NCBI GenBank assembly: GCA_900550005.1
Contig: URQL01000128.1
Location: 1-5,340 of the forward strand
Length of the DNA stretch: 5,340 bases
Direction: 5' to 3'
Source of the DNA: an uncultured Erysipelotrichaceae bacterium
GTDB taxonomy: Bacteria; Bacillota_I; Bacilli_A; Erysipelotrichales; Coprobacillaceae
Part shown: positions 1-5,340 of the stretch, in pieces
Position numbering within the stretch: position 1 is the stretch's first letter
Layout of the letters: each line of letters starts with the position of its first letter
Notes under the pieces: model-generated
What the model saw: only the letters and a program-made list of their open reading frames with translations
What the model was told of the DNA's origin: nothing
Database searches by the model: none
Program-made: the position numbers and the translations under genes

Positions 1-1
1 T

Positions 2-778
2 TATCGTAGCTTTGGTATACCTGCTCGTTACGTAGAAGGATATTATTTAAGTGAGAGTGCTGTTTCTAAATCAAATGATGGAAATGTAGATTTGACTTCT
101 CAAGATAGTCATGCTTGGGTTGAAGTTTATATGGATGGGGTAGGCTGGTTACCTATTGATGTCACACCAGGATTTTATTATGATAATGCCTCTTTAATGA
201 AACTTGTTGAAAAACCAAATGGTCAAACAGTAAAAGCGATTGAAGATAATCAATATGATAATGAAGCAAGTAAAGCCTCTACACCTTCAAAACAAAAAAC
301 ATTTATTGATCAACTCTTATCTGTAGATAATTTGCCATTGTTTATCGGTTCACTTGTTTTATTCGTATTGATTCTTGTAGCTTTAGTGATTTTGATTCAA
401 GAGATGATTCGTACATGCTACGTACTTATCACACAAAGAAAATATGAAAAATTAAATATTGAACAAAAAACACGTTTTCTATATTGCCAGTTATTTGGCA
501 TTTTAGAAGCCATCCATATTCCTGCGAGTTTGGGATGGAATACTGTTCAAACAGATCAAATGATTTGTGATAAAAACAATCTTTTCTTCTTTGGAGAATA
601 CAAACGCGTGGTCTCTTTATTTGAAAAATATTTCTATGGTGGTGAAGTATTACATGATCATGATATTGCTTTTATTGAAAGTTATATTAATCGCTTCTAT
701 TTACGAATGAAAAATTTAACAAGTAGAGAAAAAATTAAAATATTACATTTAAGAGTTAAGAAAAAAGATTATATGTAG
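2..778 (+). CDS. Transglutaminase-like membrane protein, 3' part (5' end outside window)
   Basis: The frame is open from the window edge, giving 258 codons, so the true start lies upstream. The first ATG- or TTG-like codons are internal to the domain and are not starts. The first 60 or so codons carry the second half of a transglutaminase-like core. GIPARYVEGYY is followed by HAWVEVY, with the likely catalytic His at window codon 37, and then by GWLPIDVTPGF, with the likely catalytic Asp at codon 53. The catalytic Cys expected in this superfamily would be upstream and cannot be checked. A polar linker follows, then one hydrophobic membrane helix at about codons 111-133 (LPLFIGSLVLFVLILVALVI), then about 125 charged residues. 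By family knowledge this resembles TgpA-type proteins, in which an outside transglutaminase domain is linked through a membrane helix to a cytoplasmic DUF4129-like tail, often beside MoxR and DUF58 genes. The DUF4129 match is inference from layout. Substrate is unknown; cell-surface or peptide processing is possible. Confidence 0.85.
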   Translation, partial: YRSFGIPARYVEGYYLSESAVSKSNDGNVDLTSQDSHAWVEVYMDGVGWLPIDVTPGFYYDNASLMKLVEKPNGQTVKAIEDNQYDNEASKASTPSKQKTFIDQLLSVDNLPLFIGSLVLFVLILVALVILIQEMIRTCYVLITQRKYEKLNIEQKTRFLYCQLFGILEAIHIPASLGWNTVQTDQMICDKNNLFFFGEYKRVVSLFEKYFYGGEVLHDHDIAFIESYINRFYLRMKNLTSREKIKILHLRVKKKDYM

Positions 779-782
779 GAGG
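777..782 (+). promoter_or_regulatory. Ribosome binding site of the cupin gene, overlapping the upstream stop codon
   Basis: AGGAGG lies seven bases before the ATG at 790. Its first two bases are the last two of the TAG stop (776-778) of the transglutaminase-like gene. Ribosomes ending the first gene therefore finish on the initiation site of the second. This favours translational coupling and fixes ATG 790 as the start. Confidence 0.85.
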
Positions 783-789
783 AAAAAGT

Positions 790-1131
790 ATGAAAAGTAT
801 TGATGTTGAAAATTTCTTTGATGGACAAGGTACGATCCATTTTGACCATATCTTAGAAGCGAGTGAAATGCATGGTATGAACCGTGTTTACGCTAAAGTG
901 ACCGTTAAAAAGGGATGTTCAGTTGGTTACCATGTGCACCATGGGGATGGAGAAGATTATTTTGTTTTAAAAGGAATTGCGACACTAGATGATAATCATG
1001 AACAAATTATTAAATTACATCCAGGTGAACATTTCTTTACACCATCAGGTCGTGGTCATAGTCTAACGAATTTAGAAGATGAAGATTTAGAAGTCATGGC
1101 TTTAATTATCTATGACCATGAAAAAAAATAA
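790..1131 (+). CDS. Small single-domain cupin protein
   Basis: The product has 113 residues and consists of essentially one cupin beta-barrel. Both conserved cupin motifs fit the textbook patterns exactly. Motif 1, G(X)5HXH(X)4E(X)6G, runs from G42 through H48, H50 and E55 to G62. Motif 2, G(X)5PXG(X)2H(X)3N, runs from G79 through P85, G87 and H90 to N94. H48, H50, E55 and H90 would form the usual metal site, so metal binding is likely. No signal peptide or membrane segment is visible, so it is probably cytoplasmic. Small cupins of this kind include sugar isomerases, dioxygenases and sensors, and the sequence alone does not choose among them. The start is supported by AGGAGG at 777-782. It lies in one transcription unit with the transglutaminase-like gene, and no terminator follows until 1625. 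Confidence 0.9.
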   Translation: MKSIDVENFFDGQGTIHFDHILEASEMHGMNRVYAKVTVKKGCSVGYHVHHGDGEDYFVLKGIATLDDNHEQIIKLHPGEHFFTPSGRGHSLTNLEDEDLEVMALIIYDHEKK

Positions 1132-1637
1132 AATGATTGTTAAAGAAAGAACACATTTTATCGTATTTAAAGAAGAATTAAATTAATTGCCTGATCTTAT
1201 TTATGATTTTATAGAAGACGCAGATGATGAAGAAATCGACCTCTATATTGAAAAAAGGTTATTTAGGTTGTTTTAAAACAACAATGTGTTATTCTTTAGA
1301 AACAACAAATTATCTTTATGCCATTAATCATTCATTTGAAACGTTGATAAAAGAGTTTATCATGACGAGCAAATCGTACTTCTTTATGATTCTAAATCTT
1401 CTTTTGCATTTAAAGAAAAAATATTAATGAATAAAGAAAAAATTGAAGAGGCTTTATTACAAGGTAAAAAGCCAAATCAAATCTTTTCTTTTATATAAAG
1501 TTTTATTGATGTTGAAGATGAAAATCATTGCCGTTGTCTTGCTTTAAGTGAGAACCCAATGGATCAAGATTTTTGTGAAATTAGGGCAAATGAGTCGAGA
1601 AATCGTAGTTAACGAGCAAGCATTAAATATTCACTAA
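1118..1637 (+). pseudogene. Decayed gene of unknown function, about 170 codons, with multiple frameshifts and stops
   Basis: No intact gene covers this stretch, but protein-like sequence can be followed by changing frame. From ATG 1118 (or ATG 1133, reading MIVKERTHFIVFKEEL) the frame meets TAA at 1184-1186. It then continues as LPDLIYDFIEDADDEEIDLYIE to an A6 run at 1251-1256. One base there would shift it into KKGYLGCFKTTMCYSLETT. Near 1340-1352 it returns to the first frame (KRVYHDEQIVLLYDSKSSF), which contains a second TAA at 1496-1498 and continues as SFIDVEDENHCRCLALSENP. A last shift near 1578-1581 gives LGQMSREIVVNEQALNIH and a TAA at 1635-1637, at the terminator. An apparent open frame at 1224-1427 is only the middle piece. 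I recognise no family. The start has no clear ribosome binding site and overlaps the cupin gene by 14 bases. Sequencing error cannot explain five lesions easily; decay is the better reading. Confidence 0.65.
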
Positions 1638-1656
1638 AATAGGTGAATATTTTTTT
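1625..1656 (+). terminator. Intrinsic terminator of the transglutaminase-cupin-pseudogene unit
   Basis: AAATATTCAC (1625-1634) pairs perfectly with GTGAATATTT (1643-1652) around an eight-base loop, and the T run continues to 1656. The stem is AT-rich, but the hairpin plus T tract is convincing on the + strand. The inferred stop of the decayed gene (1635-1637) lies in the loop. Confidence 0.8.
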
Positions 1657-1660
1657 GTAT

Positions 1661-1685
1661 AAAAAAAAGAGCTTGACGCTCTTTT
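1661..1685 (-). terminator. Intrinsic terminator of the 6-phospho-beta-glucosidase gene
   Basis: Read on the minus strand, AAAAGAGC (1685-1678) pairs with GCTCTTTT (1672-1665) across a five-base loop, and an unbroken T8 run corresponds to 1668-1661. The stem shares two bases with the gene's TAA stop codon. It faces the + strand terminator at 1625-1656 and completes a convergent gene end. Confidence 0.85.
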
Positions 1686-3093
1686 AAGATAAATCTTCAC
1701 CGTTTGTAGCGATAACTTTTTTATACCAATAGAATGAATCTTTACGGATACGACGTAAATCTTTTAAATCAAATTCATCACGGTTAACATAGATAAATCC
1801 ATAACGTTTTGTACATCCTTGATGTGTAGAGATTAAATCGATTGCAGACCATGGAGAGTATCCCATTAAGTTAACACCATCTGTGATGGCTTCTTGACAA
1901 GCATGAATATGTTTGCGTAAGTAATCAATGCGATAATCGTCATGTACTTTATCGCCTTCTTCTAATTTATCAGGAACTCCACAACCGTTTTCAGTAATTA
2001 ATAGTGGTAAATGATATCTTTCCCATAATTGACGAAGTGTAGCACGAAGTCCAGTAGGATCGATTCCCATTCCATAGCTTGTTTGAACTTGTAATGGATT
2101 TTGGCATCCTTGAGCAAGACCAGGTTCACTCATTAAACCTGTCATGAATTCAGCTTGACCATTTTTCATTTGTTCTTTTAATTTATTTCCTTCTTCATTA
2201 GATAATGCTTTAACTGTTCCTCCCCCATAGTAGTTAAATGCAATGAAGTCAGGATGTGCGTTTGCTAAAGTTTCAGTGTCGCCTTCTTCAAAGTCTGGAG
2301 CCCATCCACGTTGTGTTAAATATTCCATGAATGCTTCTGGATATTTACCAAAAACAGCTGTATCTAGGTACATACGGTTACGTAATTGATCATAATCCAT
2401 AGCTGCTAAATAGTCTTCTGGTGAAGAGGAAGCAGGGTAAATACAAGTAATATTTGGTGCAGGTGCAATTTTTGAATCAGCTAACATTTCATGACATGCG
2501 ATCATAGCTCTAGCTTGAGCTAATAACATATGATGGTTTACTTGATATTTTTGTTTTTCACTTTCATATTGATGGTAAATGATCATCATGTTTTGTTCAT
2601 TGATAGTTAACCAATAGTGAACACGATCACCAAAGTTTTCAAAACATACACGAACATAGCGTTCATAATCTTTGATACATTGTCTTGAAGCCCAACCACC
2701 GTATTTTTCTTGTAATGCTAGTGGTAAATCAAAGTGATAAAGTGTTACGACTGGAGTAATATTGTATTTTACGAGTTCATTAATTAAATTATTATAAAAT
2801 TCAATTCCTTTAGGGTTGATTTCACCGTCACCATCAGGAATAATACGTGGCCATGCGATAGAGAAACGGTATTCTTTAAATCCCATTTCAGCCATTAGAG
2901 CGATATCTTCTTTATAACGATGATAATGATCACTTGCAACTTTAAAGTCTGTTGTTCCTTCAGGAATAGGTGCTGTTTCTTGTGTAGAAAGTCCTTTTCC
3001 ATCTTCATCATAAGCTCCTTCTACTTGATAAGCGGAAGTACTTGCTCCCCATAAAAAATCTTTAGGGAAGGGTTTTAGTTTTAAATGTTCCAT
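1684..3093 (-). CDS. 6-phospho-beta-glucosidase, glycoside hydrolase family 1 (BglA-like)
   Basis: The product has 469 residues, normal for family GH1, and appears complete. It would hydrolyse cytoplasmic 6-phospho-beta-glucosides (phosphorylated cellobiose, salicin, arbutin and the like) after uptake by a PTS permease. Visible signatures in order are FLWGASTSAYQVEGA (13-27) near the N terminus, LYHFDLPLAL (118-127), TINEQN with the acid/base E166, and ITENG with the nucleophile E368. The C-terminal segment S422 to KRYGFIYV (K429, Y431) matches the phosphate-binding loop that separates phospho-glucosidases from plain beta-glucosidases. No signal peptide is present, as expected for a PTS-coupled enzyme. 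TINEQN differs from the common TFNEIN, but both catalytic Glu are present. The start is supported by AAGGAGGA at 3109-3102. No PTS gene is in the window. The exact substrate (gluco- versus galacto-phosphate) is not proven by the sequence. Confidence 0.93.
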   Translation of the reverse strand: MEHLKLKPFPKDFLWGASTSAYQVEGAYDEDGKGLSTQETAPIPEGTTDFKVASDHYHRYKEDIALMAEMGFKEYRFSIAWPRIIPDGDGEINPKGIEFYNNLINELVKYNITPVVTLYHFDLPLALQEKYGGWASRQCIKDYERYVRVCFENFGDRVHYWLTINEQNMMIIYHQYESEKQKYQVNHHMLLAQARAMIACHEMLADSKIAPAPNITCIYPASSSPEDYLAAMDYDQLRNRMYLDTAVFGKYPEAFMEYLTQRGWAPDFEEGDTETLANAHPDFIAFNYYGGGTVKALSNEEGNKLKEQMKNGQAEFMTGLMSEPGLAQGCQNPLQVQTSYGMGIDPTGLRATLRQLWERYHLPLLITENGCGVPDKLEEGDKVHDDYRIDYLRKHIHACQEAITDGVNLMGYSPWSAIDLISTHQGCTKRYGFIYVNRDEFDLKDLRRIRKDSFYWYKKVIATNGEDLS

Positions 3094-3128
3094 TTAATTA
3101 TTCCTCCTTAATTTATTTCAACATATTT

Positions 3129-3157
3129 ATGATAACTTATTTTGTAAACGTTTGCAA
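3129..3157 (-). promoter_or_regulatory. Promoter of the 6-phospho-beta-glucosidase gene
   Basis: On the minus strand, TTGCAA (3157-3152) serves as the -35 box and TATCAT (3134-3129) as the -10 box, separated by exactly 17 bases. The -10 matches five of six consensus bases and the -35 four of six. It lies between the merR stop and the ribosome binding site of the glucosidase gene, and a cre operator overlaps the -35. Confidence 0.65.
3143..3156. promoter_or_regulatory. cre-type catabolite repression operator (CcpA/LacI family)
   Basis: The minus strand reads TGCAAACGTTTACA, which fits the Firmicute cre consensus TGNAARCGNWWWCA at every position and has the central CG of a LacI-family half-site palindrome. 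Its overlap with the -35 box of the glucosidase promoter predicts repression when glucose or another preferred sugar is present. CcpA is the most likely binder. A dedicated LacI-family regulator encoded elsewhere cannot be excluded. Confidence 0.75.
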
Positions 3158-3172
3158 GAATAAAAATGGATA

Positions 3173-3913
3173 CTATAGAAGTTGAATCTTAATTAGAAAA
3201 TAATAGTTTGAATCATTTTGATCTTGTTGATTAGTCAGCATTTCATTAATTTCAACATAGGTATTTTCATCTAATTGTTGATTTTCTTTTTGCATTTGTT
3301 GACGTATCCTTTGAATTTCTTGTGGTAAAGATTCAGGCAAACCATAATATAAAGAAGAAAGATAAGTACCTTCAGGAATAAAATGATTTGATTTTTCAAC
3401 TAAACGATAAAGATAATGGTTAGTTACAGTAAAAAGTTGTCCTTGAAAAGGACCATCTGTAAGATAATTAGAAATTAAATTTTTACTATCCTCATGAAAA
3501 TCATAAAAAATTTCATAATATTTTTTATCTTGTTTACAATATTGAATTTCAATAGGGTGATCAATAAATTCTTGATTTGTTTGAATCGTTTGTTTTAAAA
3601 AGCTTTGTTGCCTTTTTAACTGTAGGATTTTTTCTTGTAAAAGGCTCTCTTTTTGTAGAAGTAATTGATTTAATTCTTGATTCGATCTTGTTTGTAAATA
3701 CTCTTTGATTTCTTTTAATTCCATTCCCAAATCTTTTAAAGTGATGATTAAAGCCATTTTATCGTATTGGTAGATTGAATAATAGCGATAGCCTTTTTCA
3801 TTAATGTAAGTAGGTTTAAATAAATTGATTTCATCATAATAGTATAGAGTTTTTTTATTTAGATGACAGAGTTTAGCAAATTCACTGACTGTTAAATATT
3901 CCTGATTTTTCAT
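3173..3913 (-). CDS. MerR-family transcriptional regulator with C-terminal effector domain
   Basis: The product has 246 residues. The N-terminal MerR winged helix-turn-helix spans about residues 7-75: LTVSEFAKLCHLNKKTLYYYDEINLFKP, then the wing with NEKGYRYYS, then the second helical pair ending DLGMELKEIKEYL. A charged, Gln-rich helix (about 76-115) would be the antiparallel dimer coiled coil. The remaining 130 residues, rich in Tyr and ending EINEMLTNQ...YYFLIKIQLL, fit a ligand-binding domain of the GyrI-like/BmrR type in size and place, but no motif proves that. No metal-binding Cys cluster like that of MerR or CueR is visible, so an organic ligand is more likely than a metal. The start at 3913 has AAGGAGGG just upstream. 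The gene diverges from a MATE efflux pump across a MerR-type operator, which makes that pump its probable target. The glucosidase gene follows on the same strand 79 bases on, without a visible terminator. Confidence 0.9.
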   Translation of the reverse strand: MKNQEYLTVSEFAKLCHLNKKTLYYYDEINLFKPTYINEKGYRYYSIYQYDKMALIITLKDLGMELKEIKEYLQTRSNQELNQLLLQKESLLQEKILQLKRQQSFLKQTIQTNQEFIDHPIEIQYCKQDKKYYEIFYDFHEDSKNLISNYLTDGPFQGQLFTVTNHYLYRLVEKSNHFIPEGTYLSSLYYGLPESLPQEIQRIRQQMQKENQQLDENTYVEINEMLTNQQDQNDSNYYFLIKIQLL

Positions 3914-3922
3914 AATCCCTCC

Positions 3923-3953
3923 TTGACTATCCAGTTACTGGATAGTTTATTCT
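3923..3953 (+). promoter_or_regulatory. MerR-type promoter of the MATE gene with a 19-bp spacer
   Basis: TTGACT (3923-3928) and TATTCT (3948-3953) are separated by 19 bases, two more than the sigma-A optimum. An overlong spacer filled by a dyad is the signature of promoters that MerR, BmrR and TipA type proteins activate by untwisting the DNA. Transcription should start near 3960, leaving a short leader before ATG 3977. Its left edge overlaps the ribosome binding site of the divergent merR gene. Confidence 0.8.
3926..3946. repeat. Perfect inverted repeat: MerR operator in the divergent merR/MATE region
   Basis: ACTATCCAGT (3926-3935) and its exact reverse complement ACTGGATAGT (3937-3946) flank a single T at 3936. 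The dyad sits between the -35 and -10 boxes of the MATE promoter and downstream of the merR promoter, so one dimer could act on both genes. Confidence 0.88.
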
Positions 3954-3962
3954 ATTATAGCA
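3954..3962 (-). promoter_or_regulatory. Extended -10 promoter of merR
   Basis: The minus strand reads TGCTATAAT, a perfect extended -10 (TGN plus TATAAT). The sequence 16-18 bases upstream has only a poor -35 (TTCCAT is the best), which suits an extended -10 promoter. The start would fall near 3947, giving a leader of about 33 bases that contains the operator dyad. The upstream part of this promoter overlaps the MATE ribosome binding site and start codon. Confidence 0.6.
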
Positions 3963-3976
3963 AGGAGATGATTAGA

Positions 3977-5293
3977 ATGGAAGATAATTTATTAAAGGGA
4001 AAAATTACGAAAGTTTTATTTTTATTTGCTTTACCGATTACCTTAAGTATGGCAGCTTCACAATTTTATTCTTTAGCAGACAGTTTAATTGTAGGGATGT
4101 TTTGTGGTAAAGAAGCTTTAGCAGCGATTTCGAATGCGAGTAGTGTATTGTTTTTCTTTTTATTTATATCAGGAGGATTAGAATTAGGTTCTAATTTATT
4201 TATTGCTTCAATTAAAGGAAAATATTCAAATGATCAAGTAAATCAAGTGATCGTGAATTTAATTTTTTTTGATTTTATTATGGGTATGATATTACTTGTA
4301 TTAGGTCAAGTTTGTTTAAATGGGTTACTTAAATTGATTCAAACCCCTTCATCTATTTTTAGATTAGCGAGCCAATATGGTCATATTTATTTAATTGGGT
4401 TACCTTTTTTAATGGTATATGATTTAACAAAACAAATCTTTATTGGTTATGGGGATTCGAAAACGCCATTAGTGTATGTTGTCATTTCTACAGCTGTGAA
4501 TATTGTTTTAGATTATTATTTTATTGCTTGTTTAAATTTAAATGTTGTAGGGGGAGCTATCGCCACGGTAATTGCTCAAATCGTAGGGGTGACACTTAGT
4601 TTAAAAAGACTTTACTACCATGTTTTAAATAAACAATTAAATTTCAAAATCATGGATAAAAATTTAATTAAACATTGGTTTGGGTTATCTTTGCCTTCTA
4701 TTTTACAACAAACGATTGCCCCTATTAGTTCCATGATCAAACAAGGGATTCTAGGAACACTTGGAGTGAGTGCTATTGCTGGTTTTAGTGTAGCAAATAC
4801 TCTACTTAGTTTTATGATCATGCCTATTGCCGGAATCTGTCAGGCTTTAGTTGTATTTATTGCACAAAATATAAACGCAAAGCAATATGAACGTATTCAA
4901 TTAGGAATGAAAAAGAGTCGTAATTTACTTTTTATTTTTACCACTTTTATTATCTTAATTACATCAACTTTTTCAATACCACTTTTATCTTTGTTTACTA
5001 AAGATAAACAAGCTCTAGGCTATGGATGTTTGATTTTACGTTATGAGCCTTTATTTTATTATTTCTTTTCCCTTAGAAATCGTAACGAAGCCAAAATGAG
5101 GGGCTATCAAAAAATGACTTATTACCTCATTTCGAGTATGTTTTGTTTAGTTGTAACTCTTGTAGGTTTATCTATTCTTGTCCCTTATGTAGGATTTGAT
5201 GGATTTTATCTATCTACAGGTTTAGGTAATTTTATGGGAATGGAGTTATCCTATCTTTTACAAAGTTCTTATTTTATAAAAAAGGATGTTTAA
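3977..5293 (+). CDS. MATE-family multidrug efflux transporter
   Basis: The product has 438 residues and is very hydrophobic, with about 12 membrane helices in two similar halves. It would export drugs or other organic compounds in exchange for Na+ or H+ at the cytoplasmic membrane. Half one opens with ALPITLSMAASQFYSLADSLIVG (18-40) and contains GYGDSKTPLVYVVISTAVNIVLDYYF (157-182). Half two opens with GLSLPSILQQTIAPISSMIKQ (246-266) and contains the equivalent MRGYQKMTYYLISS (384-397). These repeated elements are typical of MATE proteins. I chose ATG 3977 because AAGGAG (3962-3967) lies nine bases before it. A TTG at 3923 in the same frame is the -35 box and would precede the transcription start. 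ATG 3968 abuts the ribosome binding site. Length is near the usual 440-460. The divergent MerR gene and operator suggest inducible expression by a pump substrate. The substrate cannot be told from sequence. Confidence 0.92.
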   Translation: MEDNLLKGKITKVLFLFALPITLSMAASQFYSLADSLIVGMFCGKEALAAISNASSVLFFFLFISGGLELGSNLFIASIKGKYSNDQVNQVIVNLIFFDFIMGMILLVLGQVCLNGLLKLIQTPSSIFRLASQYGHIYLIGLPFLMVYDLTKQIFIGYGDSKTPLVYVVISTAVNIVLDYYFIACLNLNVVGGAIATVIAQIVGVTLSLKRLYYHVLNKQLNFKIMDKNLIKHWFGLSLPSILQQTIAPISSMIKQGILGTLGVSAIAGFSVANTLLSFMIMPIAGICQALVVFIAQNINAKQYERIQLGMKKSRNLLFIFTTFIILITSTFSIPLLSLFTKDKQALGYGCLILRYEPLFYYFFSLRNRNEAKMRGYQKMTYYLISSMFCLVVTLVGLSILVPYVGFDGFYLSTGLGNFMGMELSYLLQSSYFIKKDV

Positions 5294-5340
5294 ATATGTA
5301 AAAAAATCAGGAGGAATAGAGTAAAATCTACCGCCAATAA
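5294..5340 (+). other. Right-edge spacer with an orphan Shine-Dalgarno-like motif
   Basis: The sequence after the MATE stop contains AGGAGG at 5309-5314, but no ATG, GTG or TTG follows at a workable distance before the window ends, and no terminator hairpin is seen. On the minus strand a frame is open from 5340 to a TAA ending near 5290, about 16 codons. That is too short to call. Either a degraded gene start or the tail of a gene entering from the right is possible. Confidence 0.3.

Noticed and set aside
92..94. TTG 92 as the start of the transglutaminase-like gene
   Set aside because: The frame is open to the window edge, and the preceding residues (YRSFGIPARYVEGYY) are part of the transglutaminase core.
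1224..1427. Open frame of 67 codons starting MMKKSTSIL
   Set aside because: It has no ribosome binding site. Only its middle part looks protein-like, and it joins in sense with segments in another frame on both sides, so it is a fragment of the decayed gene.
3953..3958. TATTAT as the -10 box of the MATE promoter
   Set aside because: It would need a 24-base spacer from TTGACT. TATTCT at 3948 gives the 19 bases typical of MerR promoters. The better use of this AT-rich stretch is the merR -10 on the other strand.
3923..3976. N-terminal extension of the MATE protein from TTG 3923
   Set aside because: The TTG is part of the -35 box and lies upstream of the expected transcription start. ATG 3977 has a well-placed AAGGAG and matches the usual MATE N terminus.
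4615..4821. Minus-strand open frame of 68 codons
   Set aside because: It lies wholly inside the MATE gene, has no ribosome binding site and no recognisable domain. It is an antisense shadow.

Overview
This is an AT-rich window with strong Shine-Dalgarno sites, compact intergenic gaps, sigma-A-type promoters and a CcpA-type cre site. It points to a low-GC Firmicute. The gene content would suit a gut commensal such as an Erysipelotrichia member, but that finer placement is only an impression. It reads as ordinary chromosome with one decayed gene. I see no insertion sequence, CRISPR array, tRNA/rRNA gene or phage gene, and I did not find a clearly novel system.

Layout, left to right. (1) Positions 2-778 (+) hold the 3' part of a membrane-anchored transglutaminase-like protein. 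Its stop codon overlaps the ribosome binding site of a small cupin gene (790-1131, +). (2) Positions 1118-1637 (+) hold what I read as a decayed gene of about 170 codons, with two in-frame stops and three frame changes. It overlaps the end of the cupin gene, and its inferred original stop falls in the loop of an intrinsic terminator (1625-1656), which closes this transcription unit. (3) A second terminator on the opposite strand (1661-1685) closes a 6-phospho-beta-glucosidase gene of family GH1 (3093-1684, -). That gene has its own promoter, with a consensus cre operator over the -35 box. (4) Upstream on the same strand is a MerR-family regulator (3913-3173, -). (5) Diverging from it is a MATE-family multidrug efflux transporter (start corrected to 3977; 3977-5293, +).

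The clearest regulatory story is the merR/MATE divergon. A perfect 10-bp inverted repeat with a one-base centre sits inside a 19-bp spacer between TTGACT and TATTCT. This is the architecture of promoters that MerR proteins activate by DNA distortion. The regulator's own extended -10 promoter faces the other way just beyond the operator, so MerR bound there could activate efflux and limit its own expression. The beta-glucosidase is probably repressed by preferred carbon sources through the cre site. It may also receive read-through from merR, because I see no terminator between them.

The last 47 bases contain a good AGGAGG motif but no usable start codon after it.
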